Assembly (NCBI GenBank): GCA_020746105.1
Contig: CM036635.1
Location: 12,046,001 to 12,110,000 of the forward strand
DNA: 64,000 nt
Origin: Trogon surrucura
Lineage: Eukaryota; Chordata; Aves; Trogoniformes; Trogonidae
Reading direction: 5' to 3'
The notes beneath the pieces are model-generated. The model did no database searches. It saw only the letters and a program-made list of their open reading frames with translations, and was not told where the DNA came from. The position numbers and the translations under genes were made by a program. Shown here in pieces: positions 38,090 through 50,200 of the stretch (position 1 is the first letter of the stretch; every line of letters starts with the position of its first letter).

Positions 38090-38480
38090 CCTTTTATGTT
38101 TAATCTTTTTTTAGAGAAATGGCTTCTCCGGTTCTTGTCTGGAGCAGCCAATCAGACCCCAAAGAGTTGCATCTGACTGCGAGGAGGGGGAAAAAAAAAA
38201 TCCAGGTCTATTAAAAATGATGAGACACCTTGCCAGTGTCCTTTTAATGTAATTAAAAACCTATTTAAAGGCATGCCAACTGTTTACTAATTAAACAAGT
38301 GTTTCATTCTGTAGCCATAATGAAAGAAGTAATTGTGATACTTTTCACTAATCCCAGGCTTTTAAAGAAATAATTACTTTATAGAAAATCAGTTACTAAA
38401 TTAAACCATTCTTTACCCACTGTTATTTTCACTCTTTTGCTCAATTTGTGCAGCAAGTTGAATCCTGAAATTACCTGGGA
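38090..38480. promoter_or_regulatory. AT-rich candidate conserved element (intergenic)
   Basis: One of the most AT-rich blocks in the intergenic interval, with dense TAAT cores (TGTAATTAAAAAC, CTAATTAAACAAG, GAAATAATTAC) and no repeat signature. This texture is typical of deeply conserved homeobox-regulated enhancers, but conservation was not tested. Confidence 0.28.
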
Positions 38481-38738
38481 CAGAATTTTTTTTTAAATTC
38501 TGAATAATGAATGTTTCAAAGGAAATAGAGAAAGAAGAGAAGTAGGAACCGTTAGCGGGTCCCCAAACCTTAATATGCGGCTGGGGAGAAAAGTGTGAAT
38601 TGGCTGGAACAGACCAGAACGTGCCCATGGGGTCTGTACACCCAGTGCACTGATGACAGATCTCCAGCACACCACCCCACCAAGACAACGGGGGGCCTCC
38701 TGTAAGGCAAAGCTTCTGCAGCTTGGGCACGAGGGGTG

Positions 38739-38845
38739 ATAGAATCACAGAATAGTTTGGGTTGGAAGGAATGTTTAAATTAGGTCTAGTCCAACCCCCC
38801 TGCCATGGGCTGGGACACCTTCAATGGTGTTCACGGAGTCAGGCA
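38739..38845 (-). repeat. CR1 LINE 3' fragment (left member of inverted pair)
   Basis: AGAATCACAGAATAGTTTGG, GTTGGAAGGAATGTTT and TAGTCCAACCCCCCTGCC are the reverse complement of a CR1 3' end, pointing leftward. It lies head to head with the CR1 fragment starting near 38855. Confidence 0.85.
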
Positions 38846-38854
38846 CAGACTATG

Positions 38855-39006
38855 CTGATGAGAGTCTCCATCCTTGGAGATGGCCAAAAGTCAACTGGAC
38901 ATAGTCCTGGGCAACCTGCTGTGGGTAGCCCGGCTTGAGCAGGGGATTGAACCAGATGGCCTCCAAAGGTCTTTTCCAACCTCAGGCAGTCTCAGATTTT
39001 GTGATG
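38855..39006 (+). repeat. CR1 LINE 3' fragment (right member of inverted pair)
   Basis: TCTCCATCCTTGGAGATGGC, CTGGACATAGTCCTGGGCAA and AGGTCTTTTCCAACCTCAGG are CR1 sequence in plus orientation, running to a decayed terminal octamer (TTTGTGATG) near 39000. Confidence 0.85.
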
Positions 39007-39479
39007 ACCAACCCAAGGAGCAGGAGGATGGGAAAGATGTCTTGTAAGAAAGGCAACAATGCACACCAGCTCTGCCTGCAAACCTCAGCTCCGTGCTCAG
39101 ATGCCATCGAGAAGCTAGGTGACATCTTTGCGCCCTACCTGCAAAATAGGGTCCTTGGCTTAGACCACCAACTCCTCTGAGGTAGGATTGTCCCCTTGGT
39201 GAGCATCTGCAGGCACCTGATGTGCAGGACCCGCACACCCCAGCGCTGCAAAGGCACTGTCAGGCTGCCAGTGTTCCCCCCTCACAGATACGAGCTCAAA
39301 CAGGGAAGCAGAAGGAAAGGAAACCAAGCACTCCCACCCATGCCATTAATAAACACCCATTGCAAGAGCTTCTTCTCCTTCTGCAACCACTCAGTAGCAA
39401 TCCTGGCTGAGAGAAGGCTCTTCCCATCCCGGCGCACCGGAGCCAAATTGAACATGGCTCTATAAACCACCCGGCACTT

Positions 39480-39770
39480 GTTTCCCAGTCAAGGTGCCGT
39501 GCGTGCGCTTCAGCCCGTCAGCTCTACCTGGCTCTTCCGGAGAGGAGGCACAGGCTTTGAACGCGAGCCTGCTAATCTAAGATGACACCAGGCTGAATCC
39601 GAGGAGGGAGGCAGGGAAGGCGCGGCGGTGACCAAGCATCTGTGCGGGCAGGCGGCCGGTGGCTGGCTCCCAGTTGTCGGGTTGCAGGGGCCTTTGATAG
39701 CAGATGGAGAGTCTGATTGCATTGGCTGATAATGGATTAAGGAGGCTTTATCTTTGATCTCGACTTTCTC
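39480..39770. promoter_or_regulatory. Candidate regulatory element with TCF/LEF- and OTX-like motifs
   Basis: An intermediate-GC stretch without repeats that carries CCTTTGATAG (39691) and TCTTTGATCT (39751), both TCF/LEF-like. Between them lies TAATGGATTAAGG, with a GGATTA (OTX/PITX-type) core near 39735. The motif grouping is seen; enhancer function is inferred. Confidence 0.3.
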
Positions 39771-42700
39771 CCGGTTAGCCGGTTTCTGGAGGGGCTCTGC
39801 GGGGAGGTGTTACAAGAGATTTATTAACAAGATGAACTGCGATGCCAGGAAAAGCTACTTCTGCAAAACACGCTCTCACACATGCACAAGCTTAAACCTG
39901 CTCCGTTTCAACACACTCAGCATCTTTCCTCCTCGGGGGACTCGAGCAGAGCTGCTCCCTCTCTCACCGTGGGCTGGCAGAGGTTCATCAACGCACTAGG
40001 AAGCTGCTGCAGTCCTTACCCAGCCTTTCAACAGCCTCCCAAATGTCCTTGTCTGCCAACAACACATGCAAGCACCTTAAAATTTGGATGCCCAGGGCAG
40101 AAGAAACTGTAGGTAGAGGCAGCTTGTACCCAGTGTCCCCAGAACCATCACAGCCTTTCCCCAGAGCCAAACTTCTCTCAGTTGCTCTTGCAATATCCTG
40201 CAGGTAAGGAAGGCAAGACCCTGCTCTAAGGTACAGTCTAAGGCCAGCAAAGGAACCAGGATTAGAAATTGAGAGCTCAAAGCTCAGATCGCTAGACTGG
40301 TTCCTCTGTACCACACATGGACACAGCACGAGGTGACACTGCCGAACTTTTGAGACTGGTTAAAGAGTGGCTTCCTACCGAGCAGTAGCTACGGGGGAAG
40401 GGAGGAGCAAGGAAAAAGGATAAATTGATGAGGAAGGTAGAAAAGAAGCATAGAAAGTAAAGGAGAGAGAGGAAAGCAGCGAAGGTAACATGCACATTTA
40501 TCACGTAAATAAATTGGGTTTTTTTCGGAAATAATGGCCTGGAAGCCTGACAGCATCTCAGAACCAATGTCTGGGTGAGATTAACCAAGCCCCAGGTCAG
40601 ATCGGAGAGGACTTTATGTGGACTTTGAGCCACGCACCCGCTCCCCAAGAATCAATACCTCATTTTTTAACTTTATCTCCCTTCTCCCTGAACACCACTG
40701 CAAAACCCAAGCACGGGTAACCCCCAGGGATACAGATCAACAGGCTGTATATGGGCTCATACTTGGGAGCAGCCTTGGTCTTTCTCCATCAGCGTGTGAG
40801 ATATTTGCACCAGATGAGGCCCCAGGCAGAAGGAGCGTGGCAAGTGTGCCGCTCGGGCTGCACAGGAACCATCCTCGTGTCTGCCTTCAGTCCCAGGGAT
40901 AAAAAATGAATTCACAGCAACCAAGCCACAATTCATCTCAGCTGGCTAAGATCTGCCTTTGCAGCCAGGATCTGAGCACAGACACCACTTAGCCTGGCCA
41001 ATTTCCTGTGTTGATGCTTCACTCAAGACCCTGACAGGAGAGAGTCATTAATTACAGAGGCTGGAATTGCCTCTCCACTAGATAACGGGAAGCCAAAGGC
41101 AGGTCAGCAGCTGTACTGCCCGACAGAGCAATAAACTCTGCCAGTGACTGCTGCTACAAACCAGCCGAGCAGGGGACGACACGAGTGCTGCGTGCTCAGC
41201 CAAACCCCGCCATGGGCTGCCCCAGCTGCAGGCCCAGCTTGGTGGGTGGAAGAATGAAGCCTTGGTGAGATGATGCCACATTCAGAACTCTATTGTCACC
41301 TAGAAAAGGCTTCCTCCACTCCCCTCGGGCTCTTTGCACCTGCTTATTTCCACCCACTCATCTGCAGGCACTTTGCAAAGGAGGTCAGGAGCTCTGTGGA
41401 GGCACAGTGAGCCACGGCCAGCCAGCAGCCGTGGGGACAGGGTTGATCCCCACGGTGCAGCCGTGACACATCCCCAGCCCAAAGCAGGCCAGGCAGGTGG
41501 GATCTCACTTCCTGCACCAGCACGGACCCTGCAGCTCCATTGCTCCAAGCCCAGCTGCTCGGTGTTATCGAGGACACACACAATTCCCTCCCAGGAAGGC
41601 TTCCGATGAATCATATTAAATCCAAAAATATCTCAAAGTGCCTCCTGTTCTACACAATATCCTCAAAGAGCAATACTTAGAGGCTTTTACTCACCTTCCT
41701 GAGCCAACAGGATGAAGCTGTGACCCCCACAAAGAGCCACAGAAGCTTCTGGGATCAACCTCATCCTCAAAAGCACATCCAGACAATCATCCCGCCCACC
41801 AGTCCCTTACGAATTTCCCACCAATACCACAACAACTCCCCATCCCTTCCTGCGTCCCTCTTACATCCTCCGCTTTCCAAACTGCTCTCCTCCACAGCTA
41901 GGATGACTCTCTCTAAAATCCAGTCCTTCCCAGAGCAGAGGTCAGCCCCACTCTTCTCCCAGTTCCTCCCCATCACTGGTTTCCCACCCTGAGCCCAGGA
42001 CCTGCAGCCATTCACGCAGGGACAGCAGCTCCTGATGACCCTTTGCTGGAGCCCTTCTCCCACCCCGTCAGCCATTCCCAGTTTCTGCCCTGTGACAGCA
42101 GGAGAACGGGGCTGCTCGTGCCTCAAAACAAGCTTCATTCCTGTCCTTTCGCTCTGTACAAAATACGCTACAGAGGCCTCAATTACAAAAATTAAAAAGA
42201 ACATCTTCCATCTCTGCTGTACAGCATCGAGTACTTAATAACAGAGGGCAATTACGATTGCTGACATGGAGGTGAATGCAGAACCCCATTCAAAGGGCTC
42301 CTGTTTGGGAGGAGCTGTACCCCACGTCACCCGGCTGCTTCAGGAGGCTGCAAGAAACCCTTTGCAAACACTCAGGACAACCCACCCTCAATCAAGCCTC
42401 TTCCTGGTTTCTAGTACTTCGAAATTGGCTTAAATCCCCCAGCACAAAGTCTAAGAGCCCTTCTGCTATTTCCGTGGTCATTAATTATGACAACTGAGTC
42501 TATCAGGGTTTCACAGGCTGCAAGTGCTGCAGGTACAACAGCTAATGAACATGACACACATTCTGTCACCTCTGGGTCCTCACAACCTCCCATCCGAGCC
42601 ACAGTTCTGCAGAAAGAGTTGCTACAGAGAAGGGGGAGAAAGAAAAAAAAAAATGTTCTTGGCTCCCAGCCCAAGCCTTTCTCTTTTTAAGATGCATTTC

Positions 42701-44689
42701 AAGAACAAGCTGGCTGGTAACCTCCCCGAGTGACAAGGCAGGCTGCTTGTCACCAGCTGACCTGAGCTGGATTTAATTGAAAGGCAGTTGCTGGCGGTGG
42801 GAAGTGAGATCAGGGAGGGCACCGTGGGGAGGCTGGGAGGATGGGAGCTGTCGGGGCGAACAGAGAGCAGCCTCTGCAGCTCCACAGAGGAGAGCCAGAT
42901 CTTGGGCTTGGAGAATCTGGGTTCAAGAGCCCTGAGCTGCTTCCTTCAGCTCCTGCCTGTTCCATCGGTTCGTTTGCATGGATCGCAGGGTGCATCAGAG
43001 GGCAACACGACGCTTGCGCACCAACCCGGCCCCGAGAGAGCCCCTGTCAAGGCAGCCAGACCCAAAGCTCCATCTCACAGCACCTCGACACAGAAGCCCA
43101 TTTTAAGGCGTTTCTCCACCGAGGTTTTCCCACAGTGCTGCCAACCACAGAGCAGATACAGCACAGTTCTCCCTGCTCCCTCAAACCCAACAGCACCGCT
43201 GGGGCGAAACTTTTTTGCCAGCAGGACTGGGGTGCGAGCCAGCCGGTGACGGGGATGGGTCCTCCAGCAGCTTCGCAAACCAGTGAGTCCCCTGAGCACT
43301 CGCAACCTGCCTGTTTATCCCCCCATGAAGATGTAACCCTTCCCCCCTCCCAGCCCTCGGACAGGCAGCTTCGTGTCAAGGCTTTGGACAGTATTTTAGA
43401 TCCTGGAGAGAGGGGAAGAGCTGTTGACAGCTACAGGTGGCTCCCAGGACACCAGTGCTCTCTGGGGCTTTGCAAACTGGATTAGCTGGGAGCAACCAAC
43501 TGCTAATCCCAGCTCCAGCACCGAGGATGCCCGTCGTCTTGGGCGTACTACTTCGCTTTCCGTTTCAAGATTCTCCTCTTTTTGCAATATTTATCTCCTA
43601 GCGTGAAGTTCTCTGGGGGAGGAATTTATTAGTAGAGGAAAAACAAATTGAGTATTTCACAGCAGTACTTCGCAGTAGAAAATACTGAGCAGTCTCCACA
43701 TCTAAGCATTATTGATATCCTGAGCCTCTAATTCCACCAGAGACAAAACTAGTTCATTAGTGAGTTTCAGTCAGTGACCCAGGAACATTATCATTCTGGC
43801 TAAACATAGCCTCTCAGGAAAGTATTGACCACCAGACTGTGCTTTCAGCTGCTTAGAACTTACTAGGGCATTCCCACCCTTTTCCTGCAGCCTTGGCACC
43901 TGTCACCTTAACACCATCGGAAGTTTAATTTTTAATAGTGTGACATGACCCTTCATTCCTCTCAAAATAAAGTGACACACATGCAGAAACAATGCTCATG
44001 GTGGGTAAAAAACAAGATCTGAACATCTGTAACCTTGCGACAGCCCCAGGTACGCATCCGTCAACGCAGAGCCCCGGCGTTGCCCAGGGACACGGGGTTA
44101 TCAAGGCAGGGTGAGCTGCAGAAGCGAGAGCTCTGCAAGGCAAGAGAGTGCCATCACCAGCAAGGGAATGGGCCCACAGCACCCAGACTGGAGCCAGACT
44201 GGTCTTGGCCAGGGTGAACCACAGCCAGCGATCGCCAGAGACGGCAGAGCAGGGGCAAAGCGAGTCACGCCAGGAAGGGTTGGTCAGGACCCGCAGAGGA
44301 AGAGGCCAGGCAGGGACGTGCTCTTACTTCACAGCTGAAACAAGGACCAAGGGCAAAGACCTGAGCTAAAACCCAACTCCAGTGAGCCAAGGGCAGGCTA
44401 CAGAGCCAGGGAAACGCCATGTGCAAACGTGCTCGTAGCCAGCCCGCAGGCGGAGAAGTCCCTGTGAACATCTCGGGGCCATCTGCAGTCACCGGCCCTT
44501 CTCCACGGGGCTGTGACCAGCATGTCCCTCAGCTAAGAGCACCACACGACGTGCCCCGATCTCCCTCGGCACAAAGGTGCCTTACCCAGGAAGTATGACT
44601 TGAACACAAAGCTTCCAGTGTTGCAGTATTTCACATCATCCTCCCCTCCCAATCCCCAGGACTGGTGCGTTATTTGTTTGCTGCAGAAC

Positions 44690-45800
44690 ATCATAAATAT
44701 TTTTACCGGCTAGCAAACTTTTAAACCCAATCGCTTTCTGCACAGGATGAAACCCAGCGTGCATAATGCCCTTTTCCTTCCCCTACAGTCATTTTTTATG
44801 CACGTATCAAATCCCAGCAGCACTAGTATGAAAGCACGAAGCGCAGGCAAGCGCCGTGCCAGGCTGACTCGATTAACACCCGCGGGGGCACCGCGCGCTG
44901 TCCTCTGCCACCGGCTGCGAAAGGGCAGCGCTTCGTGTCTTACCGACACAGCTGAGAATTTGCAGAATTAAGCTCTCACGAAGTATAATTATTATAATTA
45001 TTCATAAATGTCATCGAGATCTGCCTGTGATTGCTGCTCTAGTTTGCGCTGCAGCGAGGTACGGACGGCATACGAATGCGAACGCTGGAACACTCATTTT
45101 TCAGACTGCCTCGCTCCTGCCGTATTTTCTCCAGAACTTCCAATCACAGCACAAGGGCTGGTGGTACTGGTGAGCTCAGCGCTGCCTGGTGTCTGCCCCT
45201 GCCCGCCCCCAGAGAACGTGAGCCTCACGCCATCAGGTTGCTGCCTCTGAGGGCAGAGGAGGATGCCCAGCCCCACGGCGAGGAAGAGGAGCTTCCTTCA
45301 TCACACCGCGAGGCCGGGTCGCCTACGACAAGGAACACACCTGAATGGGAGCGCCAGCTCACGAACGCGACGGTTTCGCCCCGCATCTGGCTGAGCACAG
45401 GAACACGCGTCAGCGGTCACTTACATCCTATGCAGACATTTTATAGGAACGCATATAGAGGCAAGAAAGGCAGTTTGGAAATTCAGCCTGCACATCTTAG
45501 GCGAGCGTTTGGGGAAACGCCAACAGGGGAAAAGGCTGAGCGCCCGCTGCGATCCCCCACCTGCGCCTTCCTCCGTCAGTCGTGCTGCTGCAACGGGGCA
45601 GGGCTGCTCTGGCTGCTCGAGACTCTTCCCCCTGCTCCCTGCTCTCAGCCCCACGGCGCAGGAGCCCGGCTCGCAGCCCTGGACATCCTCTGCTCTTTTG
45701 TTGCTGCAGAGGAAATACTTTGCTCCCTCCGCGCAATCATTCCGCACCAGAGCTGTTAAACAAACGCTCCGTGCCACAGTTACACTTTCACAAGCACGAA
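44690..45800. promoter_or_regulatory. CpG-rich intergenic block, possible distal promoter or enhancer
   Basis: CpG dinucleotides are locally dense at about 44825-44945, 45050-45100 and 45290-45560, against CpG-poor flanks. An AT-rich stretch near 44980-45010 interrupts it. No known protein is encoded; a 227-codon plus-strand frame crossing the block shows no recognisable domain. It lies about 20 kb upstream of the MGAT5B start codon and about 1.4 kb past the presumed MFSD11 end, so it could be an alternative MGAT5B promoter or an unannotated non-coding transcript start. Confidence 0.3.
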
Positions 45801-46031
45801 AGAAAATGATGGACGGTGGCGAGGCTCTCTTAAACAGGTTATTATCCGTGTAATTGTGGTTTTTTTCCTTTTTTACCAAGATTAATAACCAAAACAAACT
45901 CTGCAGGTCAGGCATTTCCGCAAGATGAGTGGCCCTGACAATAAGCAGTCACCACTGCATTTAGTACAAATGCTTAATTGAAGCTAATTTCACTAAGTGA
46001 CCTTAACATATAGCAATTTCCCTTTAATCAC

Positions 46032-46238
46032 ACAGAATCACAGAATGTCAGGGATTGGAAGGGACCTCGAAAGATCATCAAGTCCAATCCCCCTGCCAGA
46101 GCAGGAACGCCTCGATAATGCTACACAGGAACGTGTCCAGGCGGGTCTTGAATGTCTCCAGAGAAGGAGACTCCACAACCTCCCTGGGCAGCCCATTCCA
46201 GGGCTCCATCACCCTCACTGAGAAGAAGTTTCTAATAT
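46032..46238 (-). repeat. CR1 LINE 3' fragment
   Basis: It begins CACAGAATCACAGAATG (the reversed terminal octamers), then GGGATTGGAAGGGACCTCGA and ATCATCAAGTCCAATCCCCC, and ends at CACTGAGAAGAAGTTTCT. It is a well-preserved 3' end pointing leftward, so it is relatively young compared with the other fragments here. Confidence 0.93.
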
Positions 46239-47204
46239 GATAGAACGAATGATTTTTCTAAGGCACAAACCTTCTATTTTTTTTTTCCCCTCCTTCATGA
46301 CCTAACTTTGAAGTGCAAACTCCTAAACATCCTTTTATCCAAAGGCTCAAAGGGCTGCGCGCAGTGAAAACTACCCGGCGAGGTTCTTTCCTAGTCGTTC
46401 ACGTAAAGAATTTTACAGTCAGCTACTGAACACAGATTCTTTCTCTCAGAAAGCAGAACACCGAGGCCATCCAAGGACCACGCTGCTGGGAGCACAGCGG
46501 ATTTGGACCAGTCTGCAAATTGCTGAATCCCAAAGGGAAAAAAAAATGCAGCAGGCAAAATTTGTCAGTGCTGGCCTCCAGGTGGGAGGCGCTCGTACCA
46601 CCCAACCACCCGTAACACTCAGCCCAACGCCGGCCAGCAAAGCTGTTCCTGCTGCTCCTGCCCAGCCCTTGCATCACCGCGTGGAGCCGGGAGGGAATCG
46701 TGCCTTCGAGGCGCCCAGTTTGACTGCACAGTAGCCCTCCACATCCACATTTGATTTCAGACAGGCAGGACCCAAATATTTCACAACTCTGATGAATTTT
46801 GTGGACTCCCTCAGACATACAACACCTGCGTTAGGAGAAATATATCTGAAGTTGTTAGAAAGGACACTGGAAGAGGAATCCACCAAAAAAAAAAGCCCAA
46901 ACATGAGACATTTTCCTCTGAGCAGCAGCATCAGTTTCCTTCAGATGGGTTTCCAAACAGAACAGGGAAAGAAAACAGGCCAGGATCAAAGCAGCCACCC
47001 TGATCTCCCCACGAAATTTCCCTTCTCTACACCACAATTAGAATTAAGTGGTTCAAAAAGGCTACTGAGCACTAAACCAAACGTTTACCAAACATTTTCG
47101 TTTTCCTAAAACAGGTGCCACAAAGCACTTCTGCATCCATTCATCAGGACCACGTCTCCCGTTTCCAAATCCCCTGGCACGACTGTCCGAAACAGGCACA
47201 AGAG

Positions 47205-47258
47205 CAATTCTGACAACAACCATATTAACAACAGCTTTGTCTGTGAGTCACTTTTATT
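47205..47258 (-). terminator. MFSD11: Candidate MFSD11 polyadenylation signal
   Basis: On the minus strand, AATAAA (47258-47253) is followed about 25 bases later by CTGTTGTTAATATGGTTGTT, a U/GU-rich element of the kind bound by CstF. This spacing is right for cleavage near 47235. Confidence 0.5.
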
Positions 47259-50200
47259 TGCGTGACTGTGACCACGGAAGGAAATATCGTAGAGAGTCAG
47301 CGCACACTTGAAAGCGGCATTCTCATTAAGATAATCATGGTGTGAGGCCTGTTCTCGACAATCACCAATTCTAACCCAAAGATTTATTAAGGGAAAGAAA
47401 GCTTTAATCGCTTAAACTTCTGCACAGTGACAAAACATAAACAAAAGAGAAAAGAGAGCTTTGGGGTGGACACATCAGCAGCTGAAAAAGCCAAGAAGGC
47501 AGAGAAAGCACGAGATAAATAAAAATTGAGTCACTGCCAGCAGCAGCTAAATGCCCAAACTCAACTGAACAAAGCGCCCCCTCCCTTCACGTGCCCATCA
47601 GGAAATTATTCTCAGTTCCAGACTCGCTCTCGATTGTACTTTCGGATGTTTTTTCCACTCTCTCATCAGTGCTTCTCTGTGGTACTAACACAAGCCCTAA
47701 AGTTAAACTCATCAAAGCCTCGTTCTTAGCTTGCCCAGAAAAACTACAACAAACAAGAGGCTCAGTTTTGCTTCTGAACCAGCGTGGTCACATCAGAACT
47801 GCGAGTATCTTATTTGGACACTAACTTCTCAATTCCCTCTCCATCTTTTTACATTCTCCCAATTTTTAACACTTCTGCAGGCACGTTAGAAGACTTCCAG
47901 GGAACACGGAAAACATTGTACTTGCTGCCGTTCAGTTAGCCTGAGCAGGGGAAATAGTGCTGGGGATAAAGTCTCAGAAAGTGCATTCGCTAGAAAAATT
48001 AATAGTCAAGACTGTGAGTTCCTGGCTTACCCAACACACTTGCACAACTCCAGTCAAAGCTGAGCACTGCAGCCAGCGGCAGGACGGTCCGTGCGGTGGT
48101 TCCTACTGACGCTGACAGAAAACAATTAATTGTAACCCTGGAAAACACTCTTTGAGTTTCTCTTCACCCACACCTACTCTGCAAAGAGAGGCAAGCTGCT
48201 GGGCAAGCTCCGTACCGTTGATTACGGGCACTCGGGACGGGTTGGTGGCCAGGGAACCACGTTCCTCAGCTGGAGTAAACTTGCAGAGTTCAAAGTGGCG
48301 CTTTCCCGGTTTGTTCTGGTTACCTGACACACAGTCCTGCATTTATGGTTTGCTGCACTTCGGTTATTTTGCCGTAAGGTTACACCAGTGAATTCCACCA
48401 CGAAGTTCTCTTTCAGGTACAGTGTAAAATGGTCACAGAAACTGAAAGAACTATAGCAGCAGCAGACTTGTGGTTTCTACTCCCTGCACCACACAAGAGT
48501 TTCTGCTACGGCAGCGACCTCGGTGAGGGTTCTAGGTTGGTTTCTTGTTTGCTTCGGGTGGGTTGTGGGGTGTTGGGTTTTTTGTTGTTGTTGGTTTGGT
48601 TTTTACTTTTTATATCCCTTATGAGTTCAGCTGTATCTGCAGAAATATACAGGTTAGAATTATTTATAAAAAACGAACGGGTCTCTTCCTTATCTCAACT
48701 GGCTAGCACAGATTGCACCTAAGGAAATTAGGGCAGTAAAAGTAAAAGCACAGCACCCAATTATGAACAAGGCTTACAGTTGTAGAAATTCTCTCTTTTC
48801 ATACATTCATATCAAGATGAAAATCAACTGGCAAGACAAAAATATAGACAAGCGTACATGGTACGCATTAAAGACTAATTTGTAGCGGCTTCTTTGGCAC
48901 TCAAATGTCAAGAACAACAGTTTTCATTTCCTCTTTAGCACGTGTTCAAAAAAATTGGGGAAGTGACACATCAAGACATTAAACCTTAGTAACAACCCAA
49001 AAGGATAAGAGGAAAAAAAACCCACACAACTGAAAGACAAAAACTTCTTCTCAATGAACCCAAGCAATTTAACATGTGATTTTGCTTATAAAGATAAGAT
49101 CCCCAAATAAAATAAACCCACAACGCCAGCAGTAACAGCAAAGCCTTTTTTCAAACCCCACTTAATTTAAGGGTAAGCTCCCAATTCAGGTTAACGTTGA
49201 ATTGTCAAAGACCAAGGAGGTGAAGCGAATGGGCTGCAGCCTCAGGGCTGGGAAATGCTGATAAAAAGATTAGGAGGTGAAATCATAAACACTCTTTATA
49301 TGGCTATACCGAAAATTTTGACCGAACTGGCAATTGCATACAGCTGGGGAGATTCTTCACATACAGCTGGGGAGATTCCTCACATACAGCTGGGGAGATT
49401 CTTCACCTCCTGACGAATCAAAGAAATGTGACGAAGTGAAGAGTAATCACATGTCATCATCAACTTGATTAACTGAGAACTGTCTCTTCGGATCAAATGT
49501 CAAAAGCAATACTTAGTTAAGAATAAAAACATTTGCTATCCATGATGCAGTTTGGAGAATTCCATGATGTCTTGCAAGACTTGTCACAGAGCAATAGTAC
49601 TTCAGTTTAAGAACCCTATAAATAGTCTGAACAGCCTTCTAACATTATCCGATATTGACTCAGACCAAGCAGAACAAAAAAAAGTCAAGCACCAGATTCC
49701 GAGGTACTGAATATCCACAGGTCCCAGTTCATTAGTATCCCTGACAGTCGGTCTCAAAATTCCTTTTTCAAACTACCTACAATTTGCAGTTTAATTTCTA
49801 ATAAAACGGTTGATACAATTCTGATATTTTGTGTAAACAACACAGAAGTTCATCATTAAAAGAGATCAATTTAAAAAGCAACCTCATGAGAGCCGTAACC
49901 TAGTTACAGTTAAACGACATTGTTTTAAAAGCATTTATAAGTTACTCATCACCACAAGAGCCAAGAATCATTTCCCAGCACCACACAGAGTAAGAAAAAA
50001 TTATTCCCTGTGACCTTTCAAGTCTTTCTTCTCTCGTTGATAATGGAAGGGAAAACAGGTCCCAGGGAAAGTTCGGAGACACAGGTCAGTAATTCCCTTA
50101 ATGTCTTAAAAAGAAAAAGCTCTTTATCCCTTTTGGTATTTGGGAGAAAATACAAATGTGTAGCAACGAGCAAACCTAATTGCTGGCAGCATCCTATCAC

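Larger units (their letters stand above)
24911..47229. other. Intergenic interval between MGAT5B promoter and MFSD11 3' end
   Basis: No protein-coding exon was recognised in this 22-kb interval. Long open frames (for example minus 30298-31017) are GC-driven and match no family known to me. The interval contains CR1 fragments (34.9-39.0 and 46.0 kb), small microsatellites, a CpG-richer block near 44.8-45.8 kb and several AT-rich motif-dense islands. An unspliced or poorly conserved non-coding RNA could be present but cannot be seen here. Confidence 0.6.

Noticed and set aside
45076-45759. 227-codon plus-strand open frame in the CpG-rich block
   Set aside because: Long for its context, but residues match nothing known and frames on the opposite strand are equally long; kept only as a CpG-rich block.
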